Shown: positions 46,815-57,378, counted from the first letter of the stretch. The stretch: DNA of 64,000 nt from Mycolicibacterium confluentis (GCF_010729895.1 NZ_AP022612.1:2852001-2916000), one strand, 5' to 3'. Program-made: numbers and translations. Notes: generated by a model from the letters alone, not told the origin.

Positions 46815-47503
46815 CAGTGGCCGCCTGACTCTGACTCGTCGGGAGTGTCGCCGGAGGTCGGCGTGCCGTCGGCGGGCAACGGATCCATGGCGCCGATCGA
46901 GCACCTCACGGTGTGCACGCGCTGTGCCAGCGTGACCAGGCTCGCCAGCGCCAACACCCACATCGCGACGTCGAGGAGCCACGGCATGGTGTAGAACGGC
47001 AGGCCCGAGAGGCCGGCGCCGGTCAACACGATGATCAGGCGTTCGGGCCGTTCGATCAGGCCGCCGTCGCCGCGCAGTCCGCTGGCCTCGGCGCGGGCCT
47101 TCACATACGAGATGACCTGGGAGGTCACCAGGCAGATCATGGTCGCGACCGCCAGCGGCGTGCTGTGCAGGCCAAACGTCGCCCACCACAGCAGTCCGCA
47201 GAACACCGCACCGTCGGCGATCCGGTCGCACGTCGCGTCGAGCACGGCCCCGAAGCGCGTTCCGTATCCGCGTTCCCGCGCCATCGCACCGTCGAGCATG
47301 TCGGCCAGGACGAAGAACGCCACCGCGACCGCGCCCCACCACAGCTGGCCGATGGGAAACAGCGTCAGGGCCGCGATGACGGTGCCCGCGGTGCCGACGA
47401 TCGTGATGCTGTCGGGCGTCAGGCCCGCCTTGAGCGCAACCTTGGCGACCGGCCTGCTGAGCTTGGCATAGGCCGCCCGAGTCATCAGGTAGAAGTCACT
47501 CAC
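46814..47503 (-). CDS. pgsA1: Phosphatidylinositol(-phosphate) synthase PgsA1
   Basis: A 229-aa CDP-alcohol phosphatidyltransferase with about six TM helices, making the inositol phospholipid precursor of PIMs. The active-site motif is D-M-L-D-G-A-M-A-R, then GTRFGAVLDATCD. The GTG at 47503 is chosen because its product [12 protein letters not shown] aligns residue by residue with the M. tuberculosis N-terminus and forms a GTGA overlap with the HIT gene; the ATG five codons upstream is the alternative. Confidence 0.94.
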   Translation of the reverse strand: MSDFYLMTRAAYAKLSRPVAKVALKAGLTPDSITIVGTAGTVIAALTLFPIGQLWWGAVAVAFFVLADMLDGAMARERGYGTRFGAVLDATCDRIADGAVFCGLLWWATFGLHSTPLAVATMICLVTSQVISYVKARAEASGLRGDGGLIERPERLIIVLTGAGLSGLPFYTMPWLLDVAMWVLALASLVTLAQRVHTVRCSIGAMDPLPADGTPTSGDTPDESESGGH

Positions 47504-48063
47504 GACTGGCGCGACCATTCCTCGGCGAGCAGGGAGCGGGTGTCGCGCAGAAGCTGCGGGATCACCTTGGCGTCACCGATGACGGTGATGAAGTTGGCGT
47601 CCCCGGCCCACCTCGGCACGATGTGCATGTGCAGATGCTCGGCCAGTGAGCCGCCCGCGGACTTGCCCAGGTTGAGGCCCACGTTGAAACCGTCCGGGTT
47701 GGAGACGCCCTTCATGACGCGAATCGCCTTCTGCGTGAACACCATCAGTTCGGCGCTCTCGTCGCCGCTGAGGTCCTCGAGTTCGGCGACCCGGCGGTAG
47801 GGCACCACCATCAGGTGGCCCGGGTTGTACGGGTAGAGGTTGAGCACCGCGTAGACGAGTTCACCGCGCGCCACCACCAGACCGTCCTCGTCCGACATCT
47901 GCGGGATGTCGGTGAACGGCTGCTTGGAACCCGCCGAACCCTGTGAGTTGCGGGCGTCGACCGCGCCGACGATGTAATTCATCCGGTACGGCGTCCAGAG
48001 CCGCTGAAGATGGTCGGGCACACCGACGCCGGTATCGACGAGTTCCCCGCGCTCCTCGGTCAC
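47500..48063 (-). CDS. HIT-family Ap4A phosphorylase (Rv2613c-like)
   Basis: A 187-aa HIT-superfamily protein with the histidine triad H143LH145MH147IV and [14 protein letters not shown]. The M. tuberculosis homologue at this position is a diadenosine tetraphosphate phosphorylase. The stop overlaps the pgsA1 GTG, and the start overlaps the thrS stop by 4 bp, so it is coupled to both tRNA charging and lipid genes. Confidence 0.92.
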   Translation of the reverse strand: MTEERGELVDTGVGVPDHLQRLWTPYRMNYIVGAVDARNSQGSAGSKQPFTDIPQMSDEDGLVVARGELVYAVLNLYPYNPGHLMVVPYRRVAELEDLSGDESAELMVFTQKAIRVMKGVSNPDGFNVGLNLGKSAGGSLAEHLHMHIVPRWAGDANFITVIGDAKVIPQLLRDTRSLLAEEWSRQS

Positions 48064-50126
48064 GTCGCGGCACCCTCCTCGATCAGCACGCTGACCAGAT
48101 CAGCGGTGGGAACCTCGTTGCGGCGTTCGGCCACCCACTTAGCGATGACGGCGACTGCGACGTCGCGCGGCACACCGTTGATCTGGGTGCGGTCGGCGAA
48201 CCGGAACGACACGGCCGAGGCCTCGACGTCGCGGTCACCCGCCAGCAGCATGAACGGCACCTTCATGTTCGTCTGGTTGACGATCTTCTTGGCCATCCGG
48301 TCATCACTGGAGTCGACCTCAGCCCGCAGTCCCTGCGAACGCAGTTGCGCCGCAACGTCTTGGAGGTAGTCCACGTGCGCGTCGGCCACGGGGATGCCGA
48401 CCGCCTGCACAGGTGCCAGCCAGGTCGGGAACGCACCCGCGTAATGCTCGGTGAGCACGCCGAAGAACCGCTCGATGGAACCGAACAGCGCGCGGTGGAT
48501 CAGCACGGGGCGCTTGCGAGTGCCGTCGGCCGCGGTGTACTCCAACTCGAACCGATCGGGCATGTTGAAGTCCAACTGGATGGTCGACATCTGCCAGTTG
48601 CGGCCCAGTGCGTCCTTGACCTGCACCGAGATCTTGGGGCCGTAGAACGCCGCACCACCGGGATCGGGCACCAGGTCCAGCCCCGAGGACTCGGCCACCT
48701 CGCGCAGCGTCTCAGTGGCCTCCTCCCACACCTCGTCGGAGCCGACGTACTTGTCGGGATCCTTGGTGGACAGTTCGAGGTAGAAGTCGTCGAGGCCGTA
48801 GTCCGACAGCAGGTCCAGCACGAACTGCAGCAGTGACGCCAACTCGTCGCGCATCTGCTCACGCGTGGTGTAGATGTGCGCGTCGTCCTGAGTCATGCCG
48901 CGCACGCGGGTCAGGCCATGCACGACGCCGGACTTCTCGTACCGGTACACCGAACCGAACTCGAACAACCGAAGCGGCAGCTCGCGGTAGGACCGCCCAC
49001 GCGACCGGTAGATCAGGTGGTGCATGGGGCAGTTCATGGGCTTGAGGTAGTAGTTCTGCCCGGGTTTGCGCAGCGTGCCGTCGTCGTTGTACTCGGCGTC
49101 GATGTGCATTGCCGGGTACATGCCGTCGGCGTACCACTCGAGGTGCCCGGACGTGACGTAGAGCTGCTCCTTGGTGATGTGCGGGGTGTTGACGAACTCG
49201 TAGCCGGCCTCGGCGTGCTTGCGCCGCGAGTAGTCCTCGAGTTCACGGCGGATGACGCCGCCCTTGGGGTGGAACACCGGCAGGCCGGAGCCCAACTCGT
49301 CGGGGAAGCTGAACAGGTCGAGTTCCACACCGAGCTTGCGGTGGTCGCGACGCTGCGCCTCCTCGATCAGTTCGAGGTGGCGGTCGAGAGCCTCCTGCGA
49401 CTCCCAGGCGGTGCCGTAGATGCGCTGCAGGCTGGCGTTGCGCTGGTCGCCGCGCCAGTAGGCCGCCGAACTGCGGGTCAGCTTGAACGCCGGGATGTAG
49501 CGGGTCGTGGGGATGTGCGGGCCGCGGCACAGGTCACCCCAGATCCGTTCGCGGGTCCGGGGATTGAGGTTGTCGTAGGCGGTCAGCTCGTCGCCGCCGA
49601 CCTCCATCACATCGGGGTCGCCGGACTTGTCGTCGACGAGTTCGAGCTTGTAGGGCTCACCGGCCAGTTCGGCGCGGGCGGCATCCTTGGACTCGTAGAC
49701 CCGGCGGTCGAACAGCTGACCGTCCTTGACGATCTTGTTCATCCGCTTCTCGAGCTTGGCGAGATCCTCGGGCGTGAACGGCTCGGCGACGTCGAAGTCG
49801 TAGTAGAACCCGTCGGTGATCGGCGGGCCGATGCCCAGCTTGGCGTCGGGGAACAGTTCCTGCACGGCCTGGGCCAGCACGTGGGCCGCCGAGTGGCGGA
49901 TGACGCTGCGTCCGGCCTCGGTGTCGGCGGCCACGGGCCTCACCTCGACGTCGGTGTCCGGCGCCCAGCTGAGGTCGCGCAGTTTGCCGTCGGCGTCGGC
50001 CACCACGACGATCGCGTCGGGTTCGCCGCGGCCCGGCAGTCCCGCCTCGCGCACCGCGGCGCCCGCGGTGGTCCCGGCAGGAACCCGGATAGGGGCTGCT
50101 GCTGCGGGGGTTACGGGGGCGCTCAT
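48060..50126 (-). CDS. thrS: Threonyl-tRNA synthetase
   Basis: A 688-aa class II aminoacyl-tRNA synthetase. It has an N-terminal TGS domain, the editing domain with [16 protein letters not shown], and the catalytic core: [61 protein letters not shown]. The C-terminal anticodon-binding domain starts at about 570 ([15 protein letters not shown]). First gene of the thrS-HIT-pgsA1-patA-pimA-NUDIX run. The short leader upstream shows no T-box. Confidence 0.97.
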   Translation of the reverse strand: MSAPVTPAAAAPIRVPAGTTAGAAVREAGLPGRGEPDAIVVVADADGKLRDLSWAPDTDVEVRPVAADTEAGRSVIRHSAAHVLAQAVQELFPDAKLGIGPPITDGFYYDFDVAEPFTPEDLAKLEKRMNKIVKDGQLFDRRVYESKDAARAELAGEPYKLELVDDKSGDPDVMEVGGDELTAYDNLNPRTRERIWGDLCRGPHIPTTRYIPAFKLTRSSAAYWRGDQRNASLQRIYGTAWESQEALDRHLELIEEAQRRDHRKLGVELDLFSFPDELGSGLPVFHPKGGVIRRELEDYSRRKHAEAGYEFVNTPHITKEQLYVTSGHLEWYADGMYPAMHIDAEYNDDGTLRKPGQNYYLKPMNCPMHHLIYRSRGRSYRELPLRLFEFGSVYRYEKSGVVHGLTRVRGMTQDDAHIYTTREQMRDELASLLQFVLDLLSDYGLDDFYLELSTKDPDKYVGSDEVWEEATETLREVAESSGLDLVPDPGGAAFYGPKISVQVKDALGRNWQMSTIQLDFNMPDRFELEYTAADGTRKRPVLIHRALFGSIERFFGVLTEHYAGAFPTWLAPVQAVGIPVADAHVDYLQDVAAQLRSQGLRAEVDSSDDRMAKKIVNQTNMKVPFMLLAGDRDVEASAVSFRFADRTQINGVPRDVAVAVIAKWVAERRNEVPTADLVSVLIEEGAAT

Positions 50127-50217
50127 CGGTCTCTTCTCCAGTTGTCGTGGGCACAGGTCAGGTGCCGGTGTGTCAGACCGCGAACCATGCTATCGGGGGC
50201 GGATAACGGGTTAGTAC

Positions 50218-50631
50218 TCACGACCCGAGGCCGAGTGGGCTCTTCAGCCACGGCCAGTCGATTCCCACCAGCCCAGCCGCCCAACTGACGGCACCCAGCA
50301 CCCACATGGTCGCCATCACCACAGCCGCCGTGAACAGCACGCCCAACGCCTTGACCCACCAGCCCTGAAGCCAGAACCAGGCCATGAACCGGCTGTAGCG
50401 CTCACGGACCCAGGCCAGCAGTCGGCGTGCCCAGTCGAACTCCGTGGCCAGGATGCCCAGGCCGACGAACACGATGGCCCACCCGGGGCCGGGGTACGGG
50501 ATCGCCAGGATGCCGATGCCCAGCACCAGAAGACCGACCGCTCCGACAACGATCCGGTACGCCTGGTTGGCCACGCGACGCTCCCGGAGGCGGTCGCGCC
50601 AGCGGGCCCACCGGCGTACGTCGGGTTTCAC
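50218..50631 (-). CDS. PGPGW-type membrane protein (TIGR02611-like)
   Basis: A 137-aa protein with two or three TM helices and the motif YPGPGWAIVFVGLGILATEFDWARRLL, in pieces, of the TIGR02611/PGPGW transmembrane family of actinobacteria. The start is a GTG at 50631 that overlaps the thioesterase stop (GTGA). Function unknown. Confidence 0.85.
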   Translation of the reverse strand: MKPDVRRWARWRDRLRERRVANQAYRIVVGAVGLLVLGIGILAIPYPGPGWAIVFVGLGILATEFDWARRLLAWVRERYSRFMAWFWLQGWWVKALGVLFTAAVVMATMWVLGAVSWAAGLVGIDWPWLKSPLGLGS

Positions 50632-51260
50632 GGCTGTCCCGGTTTGAGCTTGACGAACAGGGCGTTGGCCTCGGTCAACAGCGCACCGCCGTCCTCGTCG
50701 TCGTAGAGGCGGGCCTCGACGAAGATCTTGCGCCCCTCTTCGCTGCTGATCCCGGCGTCGACCCGCAGCGTCCTGTCGACCGGGACGATCTTGCGGTAGT
50801 CGACGTGCAGGTAGGCCGTGCGCTGATGCATGCGCCCGGTGAGCACCGCGGCCGTGAATCCCATCACCGAGTCGAACAGCAGGCCCAGCGCTCCGCCGTG
50901 CACCGCACCGTTGCGGCCCAGGTAGAACCGGCCGAACCGGACCGTGCCGCCGACGCGGCCGTCCTCGGTGCGGGCCAGGTCGGTCGGGACGCCGAGGATG
51001 CCGCCGCGTTGCGGAAGGTCGAAACGACGGCCCGACGGCGTCGTCCACTCGTCCCCGTCGTACGGGTCGAGCAGGGCGTTGAGCTTGTCCAGCAGTTCGG
51101 CGGCCTCACTGACCACCCCGTCGGGCGCGTCGATCGTGCGGGCCCGGTTCTGCAACTCACGGATTCCCGCAACGAACCGGCCGAAGTCGGGGCCGCCCCT
51201 GGTGGTGGGCTCGGGGATGTTGAATCCGCCGCCGGAGTGCTGCTCATGGACCATTCCCAC
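50628..51260 (-). CDS. PaaI-type hot-dog thioesterase
   Basis: A 210-aa protein whose C-terminal half is a PaaI-like hot-dog domain: GRNGAVHGGALGLLFDSVMGFTA with the HGG motif, then TAYLHVDYRKIVPVDRTLRV and LLTEANALFVKL. Probably hydrolyses a short or aromatic acyl-CoA. The start may also be two codons later. Coupled to the downstream membrane protein by 4 bp. Confidence 0.85.
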   Translation of the reverse strand: MGMVHEQHSGGGFNIPEPTTRGGPDFGRFVAGIRELQNRARTIDAPDGVVSEAAELLDKLNALLDPYDGDEWTTPSGRRFDLPQRGGILGVPTDLARTEDGRVGGTVRFGRFYLGRNGAVHGGALGLLFDSVMGFTAAVLTGRMHQRTAYLHVDYRKIVPVDRTLRVDAGISSEEGRKIFVEARLYDDEDGGALLTEANALFVKLKPGQP

Positions 51261-51316
51261 ACCGTATTGCCTGTCGATGCCGCCACGCCCACCGGAGGGC
51301 GTGCGAGGCTGGCTCC

Positions 51317-51820
51317 GTGAGACTCGCGGACCTCGCCGACCTGCCCCTGACCTATGCCGAGGTGGGAGCCACCGGCGACGACGCGACGCTGCCCGCGGGG
51401 TATCACCACGTGCGCTGTTCCGCGCGGATCGGCCGCGGCCGGGATCGGTTCACCGAGGCGGCCGAGCGGGTCATGCGCTACGGCATGTTGCGCGGCGCTG
51501 GTGTGCGGGTGGTGGCCGGCACCGAGGTCGCGGCCGTGGGCACCGACGTGCTCGGGCGCCTCGGGCCGATCTGGGCGCCGTGCCGTGTGGTCTACGTCGT
51601 CGACGACGCGAACTGCCGAGGGTTCGCCTACGGCACGCTGCCCGGCCACGCCGAATCCGGTGAGGAGCGGTTCGCGGTGCGCTACGACCCCGCCGACGAC
51701 GCGGTGTACTCGGAGGTGATCGCCTTCTCCCGGCACGCCACGTGGTGGAGCCGACTCGGCGCACCGGCGGCTTCGCTCGTCCAGCGTGTCGTGACCCGGC
51801 GATACCTGCGGACGGTCTAG
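51317..51820 (+). CDS. DUF1990-family protein
   Basis: A 167-aa protein with a GTG start at 51317. Patterns LTYAEVGAT, GYHHVRCSARIGRGRDRFTEAAERVMRYGM (in pieces), GFAYGTLPGHAESGEERF and a final FSRHATWWSRLGAPA match DUF1990. Function unknown; probably soluble. Divergent from the thioesterase gene. Confidence 0.88.
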   Translation: MRLADLADLPLTYAEVGATGDDATLPAGYHHVRCSARIGRGRDRFTEAAERVMRYGMLRGAGVRVVAGTEVAAVGTDVLGRLGPIWAPCRVVYVVDDANCRGFAYGTLPGHAESGEERFAVRYDPADDAVYSEVIAFSRHATWWSRLGAPAASLVQRVVTRRYLRTV

Positions 51821-51829
51821 ATTCGCGCT

Positions 51830-52732
51830 GTGCCGGGGAAGCCGTCGCTGCGTAACGCGCGTTCGGTGCTCAGCGCCGAACTCGCCGCGATCCGGCGCCG
51901 CGATCCCGACCTCGACGCGGCCGACCTGACCCTCTTCACGTTCCCCCTGATGGTGCGCGCGCTGGGTGTCCTGGCGATCGGCGTGGTGCCACTGCTCGTG
52001 GTGCGCAGCAGCGACGACGAGGACGCCCTGCTGGTGCCGCTGATCGGCTCGCTGGCGCTGGTGATCATCTGCACCGCGGTGGTCGCGTGGCTGATGTCGA
52101 TCGTGCTGTCGGGGCTTGTGGTGATGATCCTGTACCGCACCCGGCCCGGGGCGTCCTCTCAGTTGGTGGTGCGGATTCTCACCGAGTCCTTTCGGCGGGT
52201 CAGCGACTCTTCGTCGCATCTGACGCTGTTGGCGCTGGTGGCGGGCCTGATCTCGCTGGCCATCGGGTTACCGACACGCCGCGGGGACGAGCAGGCGAAT
52301 TCCGTGATCGACGACCTGCTGGCGGCCCAGGTGGGCGTGCTGCTGGCGGTGCTGGGGTTCGCGTTCATCGCCGAGTCGATCCGGTCCTCGGCCGACATCG
52401 TCGACGATCAGTCGCTCATGCTGGCCTGGCCGTGGGCGCTGGTGATCGCGTGCCTGTCCTGGTCGACGGCCACCATGATCGGCCCGTTCGAGACCACCCG
52501 GATGCTGACGATCCTGCTCAACGAGTGGCTGCCCGCACTGGTCGACGGCACGCCGCGCAGCGAGGTGATCGCCGATCTGCTGCCGCCGAACGCCCGGTGG
52601 TGGGCCGCATTCGGCCCGTTGCCCGTCATCGCGCTGGTGTGGGCCCTCACGGCATGGCGGCATGAGGGGTTTGTCGCGCTCCGGGAGTTCCTCGAGGGTG
52701 ATGACGAGGTTCCGTCGACGCGCCTTCGCTGA
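51830..52732 (+). CDS. Multi-TM membrane protein
   Basis: A 300-aa protein, GTG at 51830, with about seven hydrophobic segments, several in pairs (for example VRALGVLAIGVVPLLVV and LIGSLALVIICTAVVAWLM). It follows the DUF1990 gene by 9 bp and likely shares its mRNA. Its 3' end overlaps the convergent membrane-protein gene by 86 bp. No family recognised. Confidence 0.8.
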   Translation: MPGKPSLRNARSVLSAELAAIRRRDPDLDAADLTLFTFPLMVRALGVLAIGVVPLLVVRSSDDEDALLVPLIGSLALVIICTAVVAWLMSIVLSGLVVMILYRTRPGASSQLVVRILTESFRRVSDSSSHLTLLALVAGLISLAIGLPTRRGDEQANSVIDDLLAAQVGVLLAVLGFAFIAESIRSSADIVDDQSLMLAWPWALVIACLSWSTATMIGPFETTRMLTILLNEWLPALVDGTPRSEVIADLLPPNARWWAAFGPLPVIALVWALTAWRHEGFVALREFLEGDDEVPSTRLR

Positions 52733-53774
52733 CCTCGCGGCTCGCGGCTATGTCGAGTTGATACGTCAACACTGCAAGGGTGAACAGTCCGATCGCCATG
52801 CCGGACAGCGCACCGAACCCCTCCGTCGCGAAGTCCACCAGCGCGTTGAGAAACGTCGAGACCAGTGCGGCGTTGCGCAGCCAGCGCATGGGCCACACGG
52901 CCTGCGGGTGGCGCCGGCGTCCGATCATCGCGGGCACGGCCAGGGCCGCGGTCAGCGTCGCGGCGATCAGCAGGATCACCGACGCCGGTGTGGGACCGTC
53001 CAATTCGAGCCGGACATCCTCGTGCTCGTAGAGGTAGCCGCCGAGGGCGATGCCCAGCGTCCCGAACAGCACCCCGGCCACCGCGCTGATCACCAGCAGC
53101 CACCCGACGATCGGGATCCAGCGCGGGCTGCGGAAGAAGCCCGGGATCAGGGTGGGGGCCCAGCGCTGCAGTCGGTACAGCCGATCCGACGCGCCTTCGG
53201 CGCCCAGGAGCAGCGCGCGCACGCGATCGGCGTCGGCCTGATCGGCACCACCGTTCTCCGCCTCGTCCACCAGGCGCAGGCCGATCTCGCGGTGGTGATC
53301 GGACAGGCCGCGAGCGACGCCGTCGGCGGCCAGCAGGGCGGCCGACGCCAGGCATTCGCGGGCCGAGAGCGGCTTGACGTCGCGGATCACGCGGGCGCCG
53401 AGCAGGATCGCCACCACCAGGATGTACATAATCTCGGCGGACGGGCCGTAGAAGTAGTCGTTGTCCTTGGTGACGAACTTGCCGACCTCGTCGAGGAACA
53501 GGCCGAAGCCGACGCCGCCCAGAACCACCCCGAGGATGCGCGGCCCGCGGCCCAACGTCATCCAGCCCAGCACCAACGCGATCATCATCAGCGCACCGCC
53601 CCACAGCGCGTGCGCGATATGCAGTGTGCCGCCGCCGATCTGCGGGTAGCCGGTCAGCTCGAGATAGGCCCGGGTGAGCAGGATGGTGGCGACTGAGATG
53701 AGCACGAACGCCTCGGTGGCCGTGAGCCCCATGGCGTCCCGGGTGAGCAGGCCGCGGCGAATTCCTGGTTGCAC
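52647..53774 (-). CDS. Multi-TM membrane protein
   Basis: A 375-aa protein with several TM helices in the first 130 residues, a cytosolic helical middle and a further hydrophobic cluster from about 215 to 330. The C-terminus is hydrophilic (ASREVSEGASTEPRH). No family recognised. It overlaps the convergent gene at the 3' end; the first hydrophilic residues (MQPGIRRGLLTRD) suggest the ATG at 53774 is right. Confidence 0.78.
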   Translation of the reverse strand: MQPGIRRGLLTRDAMGLTATEAFVLISVATILLTRAYLELTGYPQIGGGTLHIAHALWGGALMMIALVLGWMTLGRGPRILGVVLGGVGFGLFLDEVGKFVTKDNDYFYGPSAEIMYILVVAILLGARVIRDVKPLSARECLASAALLAADGVARGLSDHHREIGLRLVDEAENGGADQADADRVRALLLGAEGASDRLYRLQRWAPTLIPGFFRSPRWIPIVGWLLVISAVAGVLFGTLGIALGGYLYEHEDVRLELDGPTPASVILLIAATLTAALAVPAMIGRRRHPQAVWPMRWLRNAALVSTFLNALVDFATEGFGALSGMAIGLFTLAVLTYQLDIAASREVSEGASTEPRHHPRGTPGARQTPHAAMP

Positions 53775-53847
53775 GCCCAGGATTAGACCATCCGACGGCC
53801 CGGCACAGGCCTGGATTCGTCTGCGACACCCACGCGCTGCGGCGGCC

Positions 53848-55530
53848 TCAGACCCCTTCAGCCACCTGACTCTTGGCCCAGCGGTAGTCCGGCTTGCCGG
53901 AGGGCGAGCGCATCACCTTCGGACAGAACAGGATGTCCTTGGGCAGCTTGTAGCGCGCGATGTGGCGCGCGGCCTCGGCGAGGATCTCACTCCCGGTCGC
54001 GGCGTCGGCGCGCACCCCCTCGGCAGGTTGGACCAGAGCGACAACCTCACTCCCCCAGCGCTCACTCGGCCTGCCGACGACCACGACGTCGTACACCGCG
54101 GGATGATGCCCGACGGCGGCCTCGACCTCTTCGGCGAAGATCTTCTCGCCGCCGGAGTTGATGGTCACCGAATCCCGGCCGAGCAGTTCGATCGACCCGT
54201 CGGCGAGCCAGCGCGCACGGTCACCGGGCACCGAATGCCGGATGCCGTCGATGAGCGGGAAGGTCCGTGCCGACTTCTGCGCGTCGTCGAGGTAACCCAA
54301 CGGGACCAGGTTCTGCTGGGCCAGCCAACCGGTTTCGTCGTCTCCCGGCACCAGGATGCGGGTCATGTCCTCGCTGACCACGACCGCGCCGGGATTGGGC
54401 GCGAATCTCCCAATGCCCGTGGCCGGCACAGGCGCTCTGGGGGCTTCCGTGGCCTTGGTGATCTGGCCCATCTGCGATCCGGTCTCCGACGAACCGCCGG
54501 CGTCCAGGATGCTCAGGTGCGGCAGTTGTGCCAGCAGACGCCGTTTGACACCGCCGCTGAACAGCGCCCCGCCGCTGCCGATGGTGGCCAGCGCCGACAG
54601 GTCCCAGCGACCGGGGTTGGCCTCCAGTGCGTCGGCCAGGGGTTTGGCGAACGCGTCACCGACGATCAGCAGCATCCCCACCTTCTCCCGGGCGGCCAGT
54701 TCCCAGGCCTCCTCGGCATCGAAATGGCTTGTTGTGGAGGACATCACGAAGCTGCGTCCGGCCAGGATGCAGCTGAAGGCCGACCACTGCGCCGCGCCGT
54801 GCATCAGGGGCGCACACGCCATCGATCCCGGTGTCGGGCGCTGCGAACGCGCGACGATGCCGTCGAGGCTCGGCATCACCTCACCCGTGCCGAAGGCCCG
54901 GCCGCCCATGGCGTTGACGTAGATGTCGTGCTGACGCCACAGCACGCCCTTGGGCATGCCCGTCGTGCCGCCGGTGTAGAGGACGTAGAGGTCATCCGGC
55001 GACAGGGCGAGATCGAGCGGTTCCGAGGAGGCTGAGGCCAGCAGGTCCTCGTAGCGGACCGCGCCGGGCAGTGGCGCCACCCCGGAACCGTCGTCGACGT
55101 GGATGAGTCGCACCGGTGGCAGTCGGTCCAGAGCGGCGGCCAGGGTCGGTGCGAACTGCGCGTGATACATCACCGCCGCGGCGTTCGCGTTGTCCAACAC
55201 GTAGGTGAGTTCGTCTGCGACATAGCGGTAGTTGACGTTGAACGGTGCGACGCGGGCGCGATAGGCGCCGAGCATCCCCTCGAGGTATTCGCCACAGTTG
55301 GTCAGGTAGAGCGCGAGGTGGCTCTGCCCGGACTGGTGCCCAGCCAACTGCTCGCGCTCGGTGTGCGCGCCCAGGCCCCACTCGTGCAGTGCACGGGCGA
55401 GGCGGTGTGTGCGCTCGTCGACCGCGGCGAACGTGCGGCGCCCGTCGCCGAAGACCACGCAGTCCCGGTCGGGGTGGGCGGCAGCGACAGCTCCGAAGAC
55501 CTGCGCGATGTTGAACTCTGCGGTGGGCAC
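53848..55530 (-). CDS. Fatty-acid-CoA ligase family protein (FadD)
   Basis: A 560-aa AMP-forming acyl-CoA synthetase from the GTG at 55530; the longer open frame upstream is shadow. It shows YVLYTGGTTGMPKGVLW (a G instead of the usual S in the TSG motif, common in this FadD subgroup), LDAGGSSETGSQMG, LLGRDSVTINSGGEKIFAEEV and the lysine in KLPKDILFCPKVMRSPSGKPDYRW. Similar proteins act in steroid or fatty-acid breakdown in mycobacteria; the substrate is not readable. Confidence 0.9.
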   Translation of the reverse strand: MPTAEFNIAQVFGAVAAAHPDRDCVVFGDGRRTFAAVDERTHRLARALHEWGLGAHTEREQLAGHQSGQSHLALYLTNCGEYLEGMLGAYRARVAPFNVNYRYVADELTYVLDNANAAAVMYHAQFAPTLAAALDRLPPVRLIHVDDGSGVAPLPGAVRYEDLLASASSEPLDLALSPDDLYVLYTGGTTGMPKGVLWRQHDIYVNAMGGRAFGTGEVMPSLDGIVARSQRPTPGSMACAPLMHGAAQWSAFSCILAGRSFVMSSTTSHFDAEEAWELAAREKVGMLLIVGDAFAKPLADALEANPGRWDLSALATIGSGGALFSGGVKRRLLAQLPHLSILDAGGSSETGSQMGQITKATEAPRAPVPATGIGRFAPNPGAVVVSEDMTRILVPGDDETGWLAQQNLVPLGYLDDAQKSARTFPLIDGIRHSVPGDRARWLADGSIELLGRDSVTINSGGEKIFAEEVEAAVGHHPAVYDVVVVGRPSERWGSEVVALVQPAEGVRADAATGSEILAEAARHIARYKLPKDILFCPKVMRSPSGKPDYRWAKSQVAEGV

Positions 55531-55605
55531 CGATCCATTGTCACAAAGCCGGCGTTTGGACTGGTGCGCGCGGGGTACGCACGAGACACAGGAAAGGGGG
55601 TCGAG

Positions 55606-55761
55606 ATGACCAGCATCCCCGCTTTTGGCGGACTTCCCGCAGCGAAGCCCGTGCAGTCGTCGGGCACCGCCGCGCACTATGACGTGATGTGCTGGACCGC
55701 CTCGGCGTTGGGTGATCTCTGCCGAACTCTCTCGGTGCTGATGCCGCGCCTCCCCCGCTGA
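55606..55761 (+). CDS. Possible small protein
   Basis: A 51-aa frame, MTSIPAFGGLPAAKPVQSSG to MPRLPR, preceded by GGAAAGGGGG about 6 bp ahead of the ATG. It lies in the gap between two divergent/convergent genes. No family recognised; support is only the ribosome binding site and lack of other coding. Confidence 0.35.
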   Translation: MTSIPAFGGLPAAKPVQSSGTAAHYDVMCWTASALGDLCRTLSVLMPRLPR

Positions 55762-55771
55762 CTGCGCCTGA

Positions 55772-57262
55772 TTACGTCGCGAGATCGCTTGTCGTGGGCC
55801 CTTCCAGCAGAGTCCCGTCCTGCGCGAACCGCGATCCGTGCAGGGGGCAGTCCCACGAGCGGTCGGCGTCGTTCCACGACACGATGCCGCCAAGGTGCGG
55901 GCACACCGCCGACGGAGAGCACTCGACGCCGTCGATGCTGCTGCGCGCGCGGGGATTCCACGGCGGGCCCGACACCACGCCGTGATCGGAGCTCGGCGGA
56001 TGAGGCATCAGGGTGCTGATCCATCCTCGGGCGAGGTTGAGCCCGACTTCGGCGTTGTACTTCATCGCGGTCGGAAGCCCCGAGATCTCGTGCGGGCCCC
56101 AGCTTCCGAATGCGCTTGCCCAGTCCATCCGTCCACCAAGGATCCGGCTCGAGAGCGCCAACGCCGATGCGACCCCGTTGGTCATCCCCCACTTGGCGAA
56201 ACCCGTTGCCACGAAGATGTTCTCAGCGCCAGGGAGCACCGGTCCGGCGTACGGCAGGCCCGCGGCGGGCGTGTAGTCCTGCGCCGACCACTGATGGGTG
56301 CGCACCGCGCCTGGATAGTGCTTCTTGGTCCACTCGGTGAGTTCTTCCAGGTCCCCGCGCACATTCGAGCCGCGACCCACGGTGTGTCCGGCCCCGCCGA
56401 CGACCAGTTTCTCGCCCGTTTCGCCGAACGCGTAGCGGACCGACCGGGTCGGTGAGTCCGCCGACAGGAACATCGGCCGCGTCAGCGGTCCGGGCACATC
56501 GAACGCCAGGCAGTACGACCGCTGAGGGTGAAGACGGGCGAAGAACGCCCCGCGATCGAGAATCGGGATACCCGTGGCCAGGATGCAGTCAGTCGCGGTG
56601 ACCGTGAATTCGGGGCCGTCGTCGGCGGGCAGCACCTGGGCCTGCACCCGCAGCGGATGCGAACCGCGCACCGCGCGGGCCCGTACGCCCTGCAGCACCC
56701 GCCCGCCGTGCTGTTCGAGTTCCACGACCAGGCTCTGCAGCACCGGAACCGGATCGATCTGCGCCTGGTCCGGCAACCGGACACCGCCGTGGAACGGGAA
56801 CGGAACGTCGGCGTCGTCCTCCCAGTACGCGTCCAACCCGGCGTCGCGGCAGGCCTTGAGCTCGGACTGGACCGCATCGACGCCCCTGGGGCTCTGGGCG
56901 TAGGTGTAGGCGTCCTCGCGCTGTGCGCTCAGGCCGTGCTGGTCGCAGTGGCGCAGCAGCCACTCCCGGCCCTCCTGGTTCCCGGCGACATAGGCGCGCA
57001 GCACATCAGTGCTGTGCCGCTTCGCGATCCGGGACAGTGTCGTGCCCTGCAGGACACTCACTTTGCCCGTCGTGTTGCCACTGGCGCAGGCACCCACGTG
57101 GCGGGCCTCGAGCACCACCACCTGCTTGCCGGCGCGCGCCAGCAGCGCTGCGGTGACCAGGCCCGTCAGACCGGCACCGACGACGACCACGTCGGCCGAG
57201 CAGTCGGAACCGTCATACGGGCGCAAGGGATCGGGTCGATTGGAAAGCCACAACGACGTCAC
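55772..57262 (-). CDS. FAD-dependent oxidoreductase with C-terminal Rieske domain
   Basis: A 496-aa protein. The N-terminal DAO-type FAD domain starts VVVVGAGLTGLVTAALLARAG with the dinucleotide glycines, and has CASGNTTGKVS and YAGPVLPGAENIFVATGFAKWG. The C-terminal 80 residues form a Rieske [2Fe-2S] domain: CPHLGGI and CPLHGSRF supply two Cys-His pairs. This fusion occurs in bacilli and actinobacteria; the substrate is unknown. Divergent from the DUF4383-like gene. Confidence 0.92.
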   Translation of the reverse strand: MTSLWLSNRPDPLRPYDGSDCSADVVVVGAGLTGLVTAALLARAGKQVVVLEARHVGACASGNTTGKVSVLQGTTLSRIAKRHSTDVLRAYVAGNQEGREWLLRHCDQHGLSAQREDAYTYAQSPRGVDAVQSELKACRDAGLDAYWEDDADVPFPFHGGVRLPDQAQIDPVPVLQSLVVELEQHGGRVLQGVRARAVRGSHPLRVQAQVLPADDGPEFTVTATDCILATGIPILDRGAFFARLHPQRSYCLAFDVPGPLTRPMFLSADSPTRSVRYAFGETGEKLVVGGAGHTVGRGSNVRGDLEELTEWTKKHYPGAVRTHQWSAQDYTPAAGLPYAGPVLPGAENIFVATGFAKWGMTNGVASALALSSRILGGRMDWASAFGSWGPHEISGLPTAMKYNAEVGLNLARGWISTLMPHPPSSDHGVVSGPPWNPRARSSIDGVECSPSAVCPHLGGIVSWNDADRSWDCPLHGSRFAQDGTLLEGPTTSDLAT

Positions 57263-57378
57263 GCAGTGGTGCTACCCCGTACCGGCGCATTCAAACTCCG
57301 CGAGGTGAGGTTTAGCCGCGCTCCTTTGGGAAACGCCTTGTTCTGGGATGAACACATCACGTCACACGGGAGGACGAC

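Noticed and set aside
50127..50217. T-box leader before thrS
   Set aside because: The gap is too short and shows no T-box core or antiterminator pattern.
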